Below are positions 33,689-41,864 of a stretch of 64,000 nucleotides of DNA, piece by piece. Location of the stretch: positions 298,995-362,994 of the forward strand of contig NZ_FMDM01000002.1 in assembly GCF_900090105.1 (NCBI RefSeq), read 5' to 3'. This stretch comes from Micromonospora humi (lineage in GTDB: Bacteria; Actinomycetota; Actinomycetes; Mycobacteriales; Micromonosporaceae). Under the pieces are notes generated by a model. That model worked only from the letters and a program-made list of their open reading frames with translations. It was not told the origin of the DNA and searched no databases. Every line of letters begins with the position of its first letter. The stretch's first letter is position 1. A program made the position numbers and the translations under genes.

Positions 33689-34942
33689 GTGAGAGACGTC
33701 GTCTTCACGCGCCTCGGCAACGGCTGGATCCCGGACGTGGTCCGCTCCGACGGTGGGCTGAAGCTGATGCTCGCCGCCGGCGCCGACGCCAACCACGAGC
33801 CTCGCGTGTTCACGGTCCCGATCTCCGAGGCCCACCTCGCGGTGATCCGGGAGGACCTGGCCCGACACCTGCTGCTGTGGAGCGCGGTCCTGCCGCTGTG
33901 CGACGCCGCCGGAAGCCGGGGGCAGCTCGACGAGAACGCCGCCGCCGCGCTCCTGGACCCGGTCCTGCTCTCCCCGCCCGCGGAGGTCGACGCGCTCTTC
34001 CGGCGCATCCGGTGGGACCGGAGCCGGCTCGTCGCCCACGGCGCCGACCTCGACCTGCTCGAACGCGGTCGGGTCTGCGAGGCGATGCGCGCGGCGACGG
34101 AGGGGGCGGACGAGAAGCGCGCCCAGGAGCACGCCGCGGACCGCCGTCGCGCCGAGCGCGGAGTGGTCCTCGGGCCGCTCGACGCGCAGATTCTGCGGTA
34201 CACGGGTCAGTACCGGCACGGCGCGACGATTCCGAGGCGACTGCCCGACGACGTCGATCCCGCGCTGCTGCCGCAGGTCATGCGGGTGATCGCCACCGCG
34301 GAGCAGGCGTGCGCCGGGATGCGGATCGGCCTCGATCCACGGCGGGGAAACCGGGCCACGGACAAGGGCGACTGGGATCGGACGGCGGCGGCGGTCGACG
34401 CGGCCGTGCGGCGCGCGTACCCGGGACTCGCCGCCGACGCGGTGCGGACGGTGAGCTTTCTGATGTGCTCGGAGGTGGCGGAACGCTCCAGGAGCACCCC
34501 GGTGGAGGACGACGACGAGGCCGCCGACGTCGGTGGGAGTGCCGGTAAGACGGCCCTGTCCTTCACCGACGACAAGGGCGGCGAGGTGACGTGGTTGCGG
34601 GACGGTCCGCGCACCGCCTCCGCCGAGTTCTGGGCGTTCGTCGCCGACCGCTCCGCGGCGGACAACGAGGTGTTCACCATCGAGGACGAGGAGATGGGCG
34701 AGGGGATCCAGCTGCACTTCTACGCGGACTCCATCGCCCGGATCACCACGGCCCGCCCCGGGGAGGCCGGGTCGGATCCGCAGTACCGGGTCGAGTACCG
34801 CCTGGTCGACGGCATGGGCGGATACCGCGACCTGGTGCGCGCCTTCGTCCGCGGCGGCTGCGCCGCACTCGACCGGCACGGTCCCTGGATGTCGGACGTC
34901 GCCGAGTTCGAACGCGCGCGTGGTCGACGCCACGGGCGGTAG
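33689..34942 (+). CDS. DUF6357 family protein
   Basis: A 417-residue soluble protein. The N-terminal half reads DVVFTRLGNGWIPDVVRSDG, then GADANHEPRVFTVPISEAHL and LLLWSAVLPLCDAAGS. This matches the DUF6357 pattern as I remember it. The second half has a helical region (QVMRVIATAEQACAGMRIGL) and a C-terminal beta-rich section beginning ALSFTDDKGGEVTWLRDG that resembles the N-terminal gene product in style (VEYRLVDGMGGYRDL). Function unknown. The GTG follows a weak AGCAGGCG. It is in operon with the preceding uncharacterised gene. Confidence 0.72.
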   Translation: MRDVVFTRLGNGWIPDVVRSDGGLKLMLAAGADANHEPRVFTVPISEAHLAVIREDLARHLLLWSAVLPLCDAAGSRGQLDENAAAALLDPVLLSPPAEVDALFRRIRWDRSRLVAHGADLDLLERGRVCEAMRAATEGADEKRAQEHAADRRRAERGVVLGPLDAQILRYTGQYRHGATIPRRLPDDVDPALLPQVMRVIATAEQACAGMRIGLDPRRGNRATDKGDWDRTAAAVDAAVRRAYPGLAADAVRTVSFLMCSEVAERSRSTPVEDDDEAADVGGSAGKTALSFTDDKGGEVTWLRDGPRTASAEFWAFVADRSAADNEVFTIEDEEMGEGIQLHFYADSIARITTARPGEAGSDPQYRVEYRLVDGMGGYRDLVRAFVRGGCAALDRHGPWMSDVAEFERARGRRHGR

Positions 34943-35004
34943 GTCCCGGCGGGAACCGCCGCGCGGGGCAGCGGGCGGTGCGGCCCGCCAGTACGGTGCG
35001 GAGA

Positions 35005-35577
35005 GTGGACAGGTCCCACCCGCCGGTGGCGGGCATCGTGCACCACGCGCCCGGCTCGACCGTCCGACTGCGTCCGGTGGCCGAGGGCGATCTGGCGATG
35101 TTGCGCCGGTTCGCTGTCGAACCGGGGTTGATCGGGCTCGACTGGGCCGGCTTCCGGGACGCCGCCGCACCGGCCCGCCGGTTCGCCGAGGACGGTTATC
35201 TCGGCGAGCGCACCGGCGGCCTGGTCGTGCAGGTCGACCCGGCGGAGGACGGCCCGGCCGGCTACCTCAGCTATCTGCAGGGGCAGTACGGCGGCCGGGC
35301 GCCCTACTGGGAGATCGGGATCGTGCTGCTGCCCGAGTGGCGCGGCCGGGGCATCGGCTGGCGGGCCCAGGCGCTGCTCTGCGACTACCTGTTCAGCCAC
35401 ACCCCGGCGCAGCGCATCCAGGCCGGCACGCATGCCGAGAACACCGCGGAGCAGCGCTCACTGGAGAAGGCCGGGTTCCATCTGGAGGGGGTCGTGCGGG
35501 CCTGCGAGTTCCGGGCCGGCGCCTGGCGCGACGGGTGGCTCTACAGCCGGCTGCGTGACGACCCGTCACCGCTGTGA
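35005..35577 (+). CDS. GNAT family N-acetyltransferase
   Basis: A 190-residue acetyltransferase of the RimJ/RimL-like subgroup. The N-terminal VRLRPVAEGDLAMLRRF, the acetyl-CoA loop VLLPEWRGRGIGWRAQALL near residue 110, and HAENTAEQRSLEKAGFHLEGVVR at about 140 are standard. The C-terminal GAWRDGWLYSRL is the usual end of this subgroup. Several in-frame GTG codons are possible starts; 35005 is taken, but 34996 or an internal one cannot be excluded. Acceptor unknown. Confidence 0.82.
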   Translation: MDRSHPPVAGIVHHAPGSTVRLRPVAEGDLAMLRRFAVEPGLIGLDWAGFRDAAAPARRFAEDGYLGERTGGLVVQVDPAEDGPAGYLSYLQGQYGGRAPYWEIGIVLLPEWRGRGIGWRAQALLCDYLFSHTPAQRIQAGTHAENTAEQRSLEKAGFHLEGVVRACEFRAGAWRDGWLYSRLRDDPSPL

Positions 35578-35612
35578 CGGGTCGTCACGCCCGGCTGGCG
35601 GCTCCCCCAGCG

Positions 35613-35882
35613 TCAGATCCGTCGGCGGCCGTACGTGCCGGCGACGATGGCCACGCCGATGGCCGCGAAGACGACCTGGATCAGCAGCTCGATCCAGTCG
35701 ATGCCGTTGGTGTCGGCCACGTTCAGCGCGCCGGCGACGGCCGTGCCCAGGAGGGCCGCCACCACGCCGATGACCAGGGTGAGCCAGATCGGGATGTTCT
35801 GCTTGCCCGGCACGACCAGGCGACCCAGGGCGCCGATGATCAGACCGATGATGATGCCGGAGATGATGCCGCCGACGTGCAT
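35613..35882 (-). CDS. GlsB/YeaQ/YmgE-type small membrane protein
   Basis: An 89-residue protein with three membrane helices (IISGIIIGLIIGALGRLVV, IWLTLVIGVVAALLGTAVAGAL, LLIQVVFAAIGVAIVAGT) and the glycine-zipper repeats of the transglycosylase-associated family. PGKQNIP between helices one and two is the conserved loop. Usually linked to envelope stress. A good GGAAGGG precedes the ATG at 35882. It is divergent from the small gene at 35991. Confidence 0.88.
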   Translation of the reverse strand: MHVGGIISGIIIGLIIGALGRLVVPGKQNIPIWLTLVIGVVAALLGTAVAGALNVADTNGIDWIELLIQVVFAAIGVAIVAGTYGRRRI

Positions 35883-35990
35883 GATGGTCGCCCTTCCACG
35901 GGGTGGTTGTCGTCGCCGACCTGATTGCCCAAGGCAACGAAAAACGAAACCGACTGGCGTGTGATGGCTCAGGCACCCCGAGGAGGACAC

Positions 35991-36350
35991 ATGGCACATG
36001 GCCCCGTGCTGGTCATCGGACTCGACCCGGCCCGGATCCCGGGCTGGGACCCGGATCCGGTCGTGTCCGCGATCGCGCGCGGACACGCCCGGTTCGCCGA
36101 GTACGGGATCGAGGCCGACCTGTGCCTCACGGCGGCCGACACGGCCGCCGAGGAGCAGATCACGGCGGCGCTGACCCGCCGGGAGTACGCCTGCGTGGTC
36201 GTCGGCGGCGGCATCCGCAAGCACGAACCGTTGCTGGAGTTCTTCGAACAGGTGGTCAACCTGGTGCACCGGCACGCTCCCGGCGCGGCGATCGCCTTCA
36301 ACAGCACGCCGGAGGACACCGTGGACGCGGCGCTGCGCCGGCTCGGCTAG
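35991..36350 (+). CDS. conserved hypothetical protein, 119 residues
   Basis: A small alpha/beta protein that begins VLVIGLDPARIPGWDPDPV and continues DLCLTAADTAAEEQITAAL, CVVVGGGIRKHEPLLEFFEQVVNLVHRHAP and IAFNSTPEDTVDAAL. The alternating strands and helices and the VVVGGGIRKHE turn suggest a Rossmann-like or receiver-like fold. No catalytic motif I can name. AGGAGG is five to ten bases before the ATG. The stop overlaps the convergent YCII gene by four bases. Confidence 0.7.
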   Translation: MAHGPVLVIGLDPARIPGWDPDPVVSAIARGHARFAEYGIEADLCLTAADTAAEEQITAALTRREYACVVVGGGIRKHEPLLEFFEQVVNLVHRHAPGAAIAFNSTPEDTVDAALRRLG

Positions 36351-36679
36351 GGCGTGTCCCCCAGCGGCCACACCTCGACCACGCCGTGGGCCACCGCGCA
36401 CGGCGTGCCGGACACCATCTCGATCGCCTCCTCCATCGACGCCGCCTCGATGACGGCGAAGCCGCCGATCGGGAGCGCCGAGGTGAGGAACGCGCCGTCG
36501 CGCACCTCGGTGCCCGCGCCGTCGTGGTTGCGCACCTGCGCCGGCGGGCCGGCCACACCCATCCGCACCCCGGCCGCCCGCAGCCGTTCGTCGTGTGCGT
36601 GGGCGGCGTCGCGTACGGCCGGATCGGTGCGGTCGTAGCCCGCCTGGTCGCCGTACCCGATGGTGATGAACGTCGGCAT
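36347..36679 (-). CDS. YCII/DGPF domain protein
   Basis: A 110-residue dimeric alpha+beta barrel protein of the YCII-related family. Visible features: ITIGYGDQAGY at the start, HAHDERLRAAGVRMGVAG, a variable loop, IGGFAVIEAASMEEAIEMV (the family hallmark), and a final beta strand VEVWPLGD. Members often lie next to ECF sigma genes, but none is adjacent here. Function unknown. Confidence 0.82.
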   Translation of the reverse strand: MPTFITIGYGDQAGYDRTDPAVRDAAHAHDERLRAAGVRMGVAGPPAQVRNHDGAGTEVRDGAFLTSALPIGGFAVIEAASMEEAIEMVSGTPCAVAHGVVEVWPLGDTP

Positions 36680-36778
36680 GGTTCGGTCCTCTCCTCGCGT
36701 GTGCGGTCACCGCCCTGCGTACCACGCGCTCCCCCGGCGCGCCGCCCGCCGGGCGAGGCGTCAATCGAAGATCGTTTA

Positions 36779-36808
36779 TTGACATCGTTTTCGAAGGCGC
36801 AGTAGCGT
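36779..36808 (+). promoter_or_regulatory. promoter of the CBM2 esterase gene with a long leader
   Basis: A consensus -35 box TTGACA (36779-36784), an 18-base spacer and TAGCGT (36803-36808). ATCGTTT occurs twice around it (36771-36777 and 36784-36790), which might be an operator. About 205 bases separate it from the ATG; that leader contains no convincing gene and no riboswitch I can name, only shadow frames. Confidence 0.5.
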
Positions 36809-37019
36809 GAGGTCGGCGGGAGCGGAGGGCAGGTGCCCCGCCGGAAGCCGGGTGCCGTCCCGCGCCGCAACACAGCACGAGCCGTCCGTCGGTGTCCGGG
36901 TCCCCGGCGGGCTGTTCCACATCGCGCCCACCCCTTTCCGCACGACCTCGCCGCCGGCCGGTCCACGCCGTCGCGCCGCGCGCAGCACGCCACCCACCGA
37001 CCCCCATCCGGAGGACCCG

Positions 37020-38126
37020 ATGACCCGAAGACTTCGACTGTTCAGCGCGGCAGCCGCCGCCGTCGCCGTCCTGGTCGCCGCGGCGACCATGACCACCGGC
37101 CCGGCGAGCGCCGAATCCAACGGCGGCGTACGGGTGATGCCGCTCGGCGACTCCATCACGGACGGTTTCAACGTCCCCGGCGGCTACCGGATCGAACTGT
37201 GGCGCAGGTTGGCGGCGGACAACTACCGGATCGACTTCGTCGGCTCACAGTTCAACGGCCCGAGCAGCCTCGGCGATCACGACCACGAAGGCCACTCCGG
37301 GTGGACCATCGCCCAGGTCGACGCCAACGTGGTGAACTGGCTGCGGGCGACGAACCCCCGCACCGTGCTGCTGCACATCGGCACCAACGACATGTACGGC
37401 GACACCAGCGGCGCGCCGTCCCGGCTGGCCACCCTGATCGACCGCATCACCACGACGGCGCCCACCACCGAGGTCTTCGTCGCGACGATCGTCCCCAAGT
37501 CCGGCGCGGACAGTCAGGTCCGCGCCTACAACGCGGCGATCCCCGGCATCGTGAAGAGCCGCGCCGACGCCGGGCGGCGGGTGCACCTGGTGGACATGTA
37601 CGCGGCCCTCACCCTCAGCGACCTGGCCGACGGGGTGCACCCCAACGCCGGCGGCTACAACAAGATGGCCGCGGCCTGGTACACCGCGCTGCGGTCGGTG
37701 CCCGGCAGCATCAGCGACGGCACCCCGCCCACCAGCGCGCCGCCCACCACCACCCCGCCGACGACTCCCCCGCCCACGACTCCCCCGCCCACCACCCCGC
37801 CGCCGGCCGGCGGATGCCGGGTCGCCTACACGGTCAACGCCTGGAACAACGGCCTCACCACCGCCGTGACGATCACCAACACCGGCGGCTCGACCGTCAA
37901 CGGCTGGGCGCTGGCGTTCACCCTGCCGGGCGGACAGACGATCACCAGCGGCTGGAACGCCACCTACGCGCCGACGAGCGGCGCGGTCACCGCGCGCAAC
38001 GTCTCCTACAACGGCGCCATCGCCCCGAACGGCTCGATCGACATCGGCTTCCAGGCCACCCACACCGGCAACACCGGCAAACCGGCGTCGTTCAGCCTGA
38101 ACGGTGCCGTCTGCTCGACCGCCTGA
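37020..38126 (+). CDS. secreted SGNH esterase with C-terminal CBM2 cellulose-binding domain
   Basis: A 368-residue exported enzyme. The Sec signal peptide ends around ASAES (residue 31). The SGNH domain has GDSITDGF (Ser45), a Gly in the second block, GTNDMY, and the DGVHPN end motif with His207. This resembles acetyl xylan esterases of family CE3. A Pro/Thr linker (about 232-262) leads to a CBM2 domain bounded by GCRVAY and GAVCS, with Trp residues in NAWNNG, NGWALAF and SGWNATY that pack on crystalline cellulose. GGAGGA precedes the ATG at 37020. Likely role: deacetylation of cell-wall xylan on the fibre. A hairpin terminator follows. Confidence 0.92.
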   Translation: MTRRLRLFSAAAAAVAVLVAAATMTTGPASAESNGGVRVMPLGDSITDGFNVPGGYRIELWRRLAADNYRIDFVGSQFNGPSSLGDHDHEGHSGWTIAQVDANVVNWLRATNPRTVLLHIGTNDMYGDTSGAPSRLATLIDRITTTAPTTEVFVATIVPKSGADSQVRAYNAAIPGIVKSRADAGRRVHLVDMYAALTLSDLADGVHPNAGGYNKMAAAWYTALRSVPGSISDGTPPTSAPPTTTPPTTPPPTTPPPTTPPPAGGCRVAYTVNAWNNGLTTAVTITNTGGSTVNGWALAFTLPGGQTITSGWNATYAPTSGAVTARNVSYNGAIAPNGSIDIGFQATHTGNTGKPASFSLNGAVCSTA

Positions 38127-38148
38127 GCACCGCGGCCCGCCGTACGGA

Positions 38149-38188
38149 TGGACGGCCGGTCGCCACCGTCGTGGCGCACGGCCGTCCA
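38149..38188 (+). terminator. nested hairpin terminator after the CBM2 esterase
   Basis: An outer 10-bp stem (TGGACGGCCG with CGGCCGTCCA at 38179-38188) encloses an inner 6-bp stem (CGCCAC/GTGGCG, loop CGTC). It separates the esterase from the convergent universal stress gene and may work in both directions. Confidence 0.7.
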
Positions 38189-38239
38189 CCCGCGCGAGCG
38201 GTGCCGCCGGGTGGCGGCAGACGCGGCCGGGTCCGCCAC

Positions 38240-38632
38240 TCAGTCGGCTTTCACCGCGAGGACCGGGCAGGGCGCCCGGAGCAGGATCTCCTGCGCGGTC
38301 GACCCCATGATCAGCTTGCCGACCGGGGTGCGGTGCCGCACGCCGATCACCACCAACGACACGTCCGTGGTGGTGGCGAGCTCGACGATCTCCTCGGCCG
38401 CGTCCCGGCCGCGGACCAACTGCCGGATCTCGTGCGGCACCCCGGCCGCGACCAGCTCCCGGACCACCCGGTCCAGGTCCGGCTCGCCGGCCAGCCTCGG
38501 GTCGACGTAGGCATCGCCGCGGGACGTGTTCAGCACCAGCACCTCCTCGCCGCGGAGGCGGGCCTGTTCGATCGCGGCCCGCAGCGCCGCCTCCCCCAGC
38601 GGCGAGGGGACGTAGCCCACCAGGATCGTCAT
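38240..38632 (-). CDS. universal stress protein (UspA family)
   Basis: A 130-residue single-domain UspA protein. It starts [20 protein letters not shown] and has the ATP-binding end motif [34 protein letters not shown], with GxxG-(9)-GS/T intact, so it probably binds ATP. The ATG overlaps the TctA stop (ATGA), making it the last gene of the tct operon by translational coupling. The role may be to report on energy state or regulate the transporter; that is inference from position. Confidence 0.9.
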   Translation of the reverse strand: MTILVGYVPSPLGEAALRAAIEQARLRGEEVLVLNTSRGDAYVDPRLAGEPDLDRVVRELVAAGVPHEIRQLVRGRDAAEEIVELATTTDVSLVVIGVRHRTPVGKLIMGSTAQEILLRAPCPVLAVKAD

Positions 38633-40131
38633 GCCGTCACCGACCTTTCCCGAAGCGGTCGCACCACGAAACGCGCCAGCAGCGGCCAGGCGAGCACCAC
38701 CACGATGACCGCGTACACCAGCCAGGACACCCAGCCGCCGACGAGGCCGTGCAGTTCGCCGCCGGAGAGCTGCAACGCCCGCCGGCCCTGCAACTCGGCG
38801 CGCGGGCCGAGGATCACGCCGACCACCAGCGGCAGGATCGGCAGCCCGAAGCGCCGCATGCCGAACCCGAGCAGGCCGAGGGTGAGCAGCAGGAACAGGT
38901 CGAACGGCTGGGCGTTGACCGCGTACGCGCCCATCGAGGCGAAGAAGACGATGCCGGCGTACAGGTAGGGGCGGGGAATCCGCAGCAGCCGCGCCCAGGC
39001 CGGCGCGAGCGGCAGGTTGAGCACGAGCAGCATCAGGTTGCCCACGAAGAGGCTGGCGATCAGCGTCCAGACCAGCGCGGACTCGCGCGTGAACAGCAGT
39101 GGGCCGGGCTGGATGCCGTACTGCTGGAAGCCGGCCAGCATCACCGCGGCGGTGGCGTTGGTGGGCAGTCCCAGCGCGAGCATCGGCACCAGCGTGCCGG
39201 CGGCGGAGGCGTTGTTGGCCGCCTCCGGTCCGGCCACGCCCTCGATCGCGCCCCGCCCGAACTCCTCCGGATGCCGGCTGAGCTTCTTCTCCGTCACGTA
39301 CGACAGGAAGGTGGGGATCTCGGCGCCGCCGGCCGGCACCGCGCCGAACGGGAAGCCGAGCGCGGTGCCGCGCAGCCACGGTTTCCAGGACCGCCGCCAG
39401 TCCTGCCGGCCCATCCACGGCTGGCCCACGGGGATCACCTCGCCGGCGCGTCGCCGCAGGCGCGCGGCGATCCAGAGCGCCTCACCGACGGCGAAGATGC
39501 CGACCGCCACCACGACCACGTCGATGCCGTCGGCGAGTTGCGGCAGGCCGAGGGTGAGCCGCTGCTGACCGGTCTGGTCGATGCCGATCACACCGATCAC
39601 CAGGCCGAGCAGCAGCGAGGCGAAGCCGCGGATCCGGGAGGCGCCGAGCACCGCGGTGACCGCCACGAACGCCAGCAGCATCACCGCGAAGTAGTCGGGC
39701 GCGCCCAGGCTGACCGCGAACGACACCACCGGCGGCGCGACCAGCACCAACAGCAGCGTCGCGATGGTGCCGGCGACGAACGAACCGATCGCGGCGGTGG
39801 CCAGCGCCTGCGCGGCCCGGCCCGCCTTGGCCATCTTGTTGCCCTCGATCGCGGTGACCACCGACGACGACTCGCCGGGAGTGTTCAGCAGGATCGAGGT
39901 GGTCGAGCCGCCGTACATGCCGCCGTAGAAGATGCCGGCGAACAGGATCAACGCCTGGGCCGGTTCCATGCCGTGGGTGACCGGCAGCAGCAGCGCCACG
40001 GTCATCGCCGGGCCGATGCCGGGCAGCACGCCGACGGCGGTGCCGATCGTGACGCCGAGCAACGCGATCAGCAGGTTCATCGGGGTCAGCACGTGGCCGA
40101 ACCCGTCGAGCAGGGCGGAGAGGCTGTCCAT
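38629..40131 (-). CDS. tctA: tripartite tricarboxylate transporter, large membrane subunit TctA
   Basis: A 500-residue integral membrane protein with about 11-12 helices. The conserved TctA N-terminal segment is clear: [25 protein letters not shown] at about residues 25-50, then [22 protein letters not shown] near 68. A second pair of motifs ([18 protein letters not shown], then [26 protein letters not shown]) marks the second half. It forms the sodium- or proton-driven channel for tricarboxylates and related carboxylic acids with TctB and TctC. The TctB stop is directly adjacent to its ATG (TAGATG). Confidence 0.93.
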   Translation of the reverse strand: MDSLSALLDGFGHVLTPMNLLIALLGVTIGTAVGVLPGIGPAMTVALLLPVTHGMEPAQALILFAGIFYGGMYGGSTTSILLNTPGESSSVVTAIEGNKMAKAGRAAQALATAAIGSFVAGTIATLLLVLVAPPVVSFAVSLGAPDYFAVMLLAFVAVTAVLGASRIRGFASLLLGLVIGVIGIDQTGQQRLTLGLPQLADGIDVVVVAVGIFAVGEALWIAARLRRRAGEVIPVGQPWMGRQDWRRSWKPWLRGTALGFPFGAVPAGGAEIPTFLSYVTEKKLSRHPEEFGRGAIEGVAGPEAANNASAAGTLVPMLALGLPTNATAAVMLAGFQQYGIQPGPLLFTRESALVWTLIASLFVGNLMLLVLNLPLAPAWARLLRIPRPYLYAGIVFFASMGAYAVNAQPFDLFLLLTLGLLGFGMRRFGLPILPLVVGVILGPRAELQGRRALQLSGGELHGLVGGWVSWLVYAVIVVVLAWPLLARFVVRPLRERSVTA

Positions 40132-40767
40132 CTAGAGGATCCCTTGCAGCACACCGGCGGGCAGGTTGACGCCGAGCCCGATGGCGAAGGCGTAGAAGGT
40201 GATCAGCGACAGCGCGACCGCGATCACCAGGTTGCGCACGTGGTGCCGGTTGCCGAGCGCGAACGCGGAGCCCCAGAACAGCAGCGCGCCGCTGATCACC
40301 CAGCCCAGCGGCTCGATCAGCACCGCGTTCACCACGAACGCCGCGATCAGCAGCAGCACCGTGCGCCAGTCGATCGGGCTGCTCAGGTCGACGTCCTCGC
40401 CGCCCTCCGGCTCGCCGGCGCCGCCGCGGTACACGTCCACCGCGTAGACCGCCGCGACCACCAGCAGCAGCGCGCCGAGCAGCATCGGCACCGGTTTCGG
40501 TCCGATCGGGTCGGCGGCGTTGAGGGCCTGGCCGATCCGGCCGGCGTCCACCAGCACGAGCGCGCCGAGCACGGCGAGGAAAACGCACACCGCGTACTGC
40601 GCGCGGTCCGGCCGCGCTTCGCCGGCGGACGGCCCGGCGCCCGGGGGTACGGCGTCGAGCGGTTCACCGGCGGGCGTCGGACCGGGTTGTGCCGGGATCT
40701 CGGGTACGCCCGGAGGCCGGGACGGCGGGTCGCCGTCCCGGTCCGGTCGGGTCGACGCGCCGGTCAT
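40132..40767 (-). CDS. tctB: tripartite tricarboxylate transporter, small membrane subunit TctB
   Basis: A 211-residue protein. After a ~58-residue Pro/Gly/Glu-rich cytoplasmic tail there are four membrane helices: YAVCVFLAVLGALVLVDAG, VPMLLGALLLVVAAVYAVDVY, TVLLLIAAFVVNAVLIEPLGWVISGALLFWGSAF, and ALSLITFYAFAIGLG. The PLGWVIS segment is a TctB hallmark. The long tail is unusual for the family. The ATG at 40767 overlaps the TctC stop by four bases. Confidence 0.88.
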   Translation of the reverse strand: MTGASTRPDRDGDPPSRPPGVPEIPAQPGPTPAGEPLDAVPPGAGPSAGEARPDRAQYAVCVFLAVLGALVLVDAGRIGQALNAADPIGPKPVPMLLGALLLVVAAVYAVDVYRGGAGEPEGGEDVDLSSPIDWRTVLLLIAAFVVNAVLIEPLGWVISGALLFWGSAFALGNRHHVRNLVIAVALSLITFYAFAIGLGVNLPAGVLQGIL

Positions 40768-41768
40768 GCCAGTCCGAGCTGCTTGAGCAGGTCGGCCACC
40801 GAGGTGTCCTGGGCGGTGAGGAACGCGCCGAACTCGTCGCCGGTGACGAACGCGTCGGTCCAGCCGCGCTTGGCCAGCTCGGCCTTCCACTCCGCGGACT
40901 CGTGCATCTTCGTCAGCGCGTCGATCCAGACCTTCTTGTCGGCGTCGCTGATCCCGGGCGGGGCGACGATCCCGCGCCAGTTGGTGAACACCAGGTCGAT
41001 CCCGGCGGACTTGAGCGTGGGGACGTCCTTCAGCGCGTCGATCGGCGCCTCGCTGGTGACCGCGAGGACGCGGAGTTGACCGGCCTCCACCTGGTCGAGG
41101 AACTCACCGAAGCCGCTCGCGCCGAAGGCGACCTTGCCGCCGAGCACCGCCGGCAGCAGTTCGCCGCCGCCGTCGTAGGACACGTAGTTCACCTGGCGCG
41201 GGTCGATCCCGACGGTCTTGGCGAGTTGCATCGGCAGCAGGTGGTCCGGGCCGCCGGGCGAGGAGCCGCCGCCGACCGCGACCTTCTTCGGGTCGGCCTT
41301 CCACGCCGCCACCAGGTCGTTGATCGTCCGGTACGGGGAGTCCTTCGGCACCACCACGGCACCGGCCTCCTCGATCATCTTGGCCAGCGGGGTGGTCTGG
41401 GTGAGCGTCGCCGCCGACTTCGAGGTGTACGAGGCGCCGACCACGCCCAGCCCCATCTGCATGGCGAGCTTGCCGTTGCCCTTCTCGTTCACGGTCCGCT
41501 GGAGGCCCACCGTGCCGCCCGCGCCGGGCAGGTTGAACACCTGCACGCCGGTGGCGATCTTGGCGTCCTCCATCACCTTGGCCGCGGTCCGGGCCGTGGT
41601 GTCGTAACCGCCGCCGGGGCTGTTCGGCACCATGATTCGCAAGCCGGCGACCGGCTTGCCGTCCTCGCCGGGCTCGTCCTGCCCGGCGGTGGCACCGCAC
41701 CCGCCCAGCGCGAGAGCCGTCGCCATCGCGACGCCCATGACCAGCACACTGTTCCTGGTTGCCATCAT
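40764..41768 (-). CDS. tctC: tripartite tricarboxylate transporter, substrate-binding lipoprotein TctC (Bug family)
   Basis: A 334-residue extracytoplasmic receptor. Lipobox LGGC with Cys24. The mature domain begins RIMVPNSPGGGYDTTARTAAKV, the ligand-carboxylate loop typical of Bug proteins, and includes VFNLPGAGGTVGLQRTV and VGGGSSPGGPDHLLPMQLAK. First gene of the tctCBA-usp operon, preceded by GGAAGAG. Probable ligand: a di- or tricarboxylate. The divergent two-component pair 96 bases away is its likely regulator. Confidence 0.92.
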   Translation of the reverse strand: MMATRNSVLVMGVAMATALALGGCGATAGQDEPGEDGKPVAGLRIMVPNSPGGGYDTTARTAAKVMEDAKIATGVQVFNLPGAGGTVGLQRTVNEKGNGKLAMQMGLGVVGASYTSKSAATLTQTTPLAKMIEEAGAVVVPKDSPYRTINDLVAAWKADPKKVAVGGGSSPGGPDHLLPMQLAKTVGIDPRQVNYVSYDGGGELLPAVLGGKVAFGASGFGEFLDQVEAGQLRVLAVTSEAPIDALKDVPTLKSAGIDLVFTNWRGIVAPPGISDADKKVWIDALTKMHESAEWKAELAKRGWTDAFVTGDEFGAFLTAQDTSVADLLKQLGLA

Positions 41769-41864
41769 GTTTCTCTTCCGTTTCGAATGAGTCCGGCGGC
41801 AAGATGATGGCTCCCGGTCGGGTCGCCCGTCTGCGTTGTGTCACCAGCGGAAGTTGAGGTCTTT

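Noticed and set aside
36820..37019. open frame in the leader of the CBM2 esterase, considered as an upstream gene
   Set aside because: Composition is Pro/Arg/Ala noise, there is no ribosome binding site, and it merges in frame with the esterase signal peptide.
37730..37805. short-period repeats of CCGCCCACGACTCCC type, considered as a tandem DNA repeat
   Set aside because: They encode the Pro/Thr linker between the esterase and CBM2 domains, and the repetition is explained by the protein sequence.
38749..41079. 776-codon open frame on the + strand
   Set aside because: Antisense to tctA, tctB and tctC; extreme His/Arg/Gln/Asp composition and no family features.
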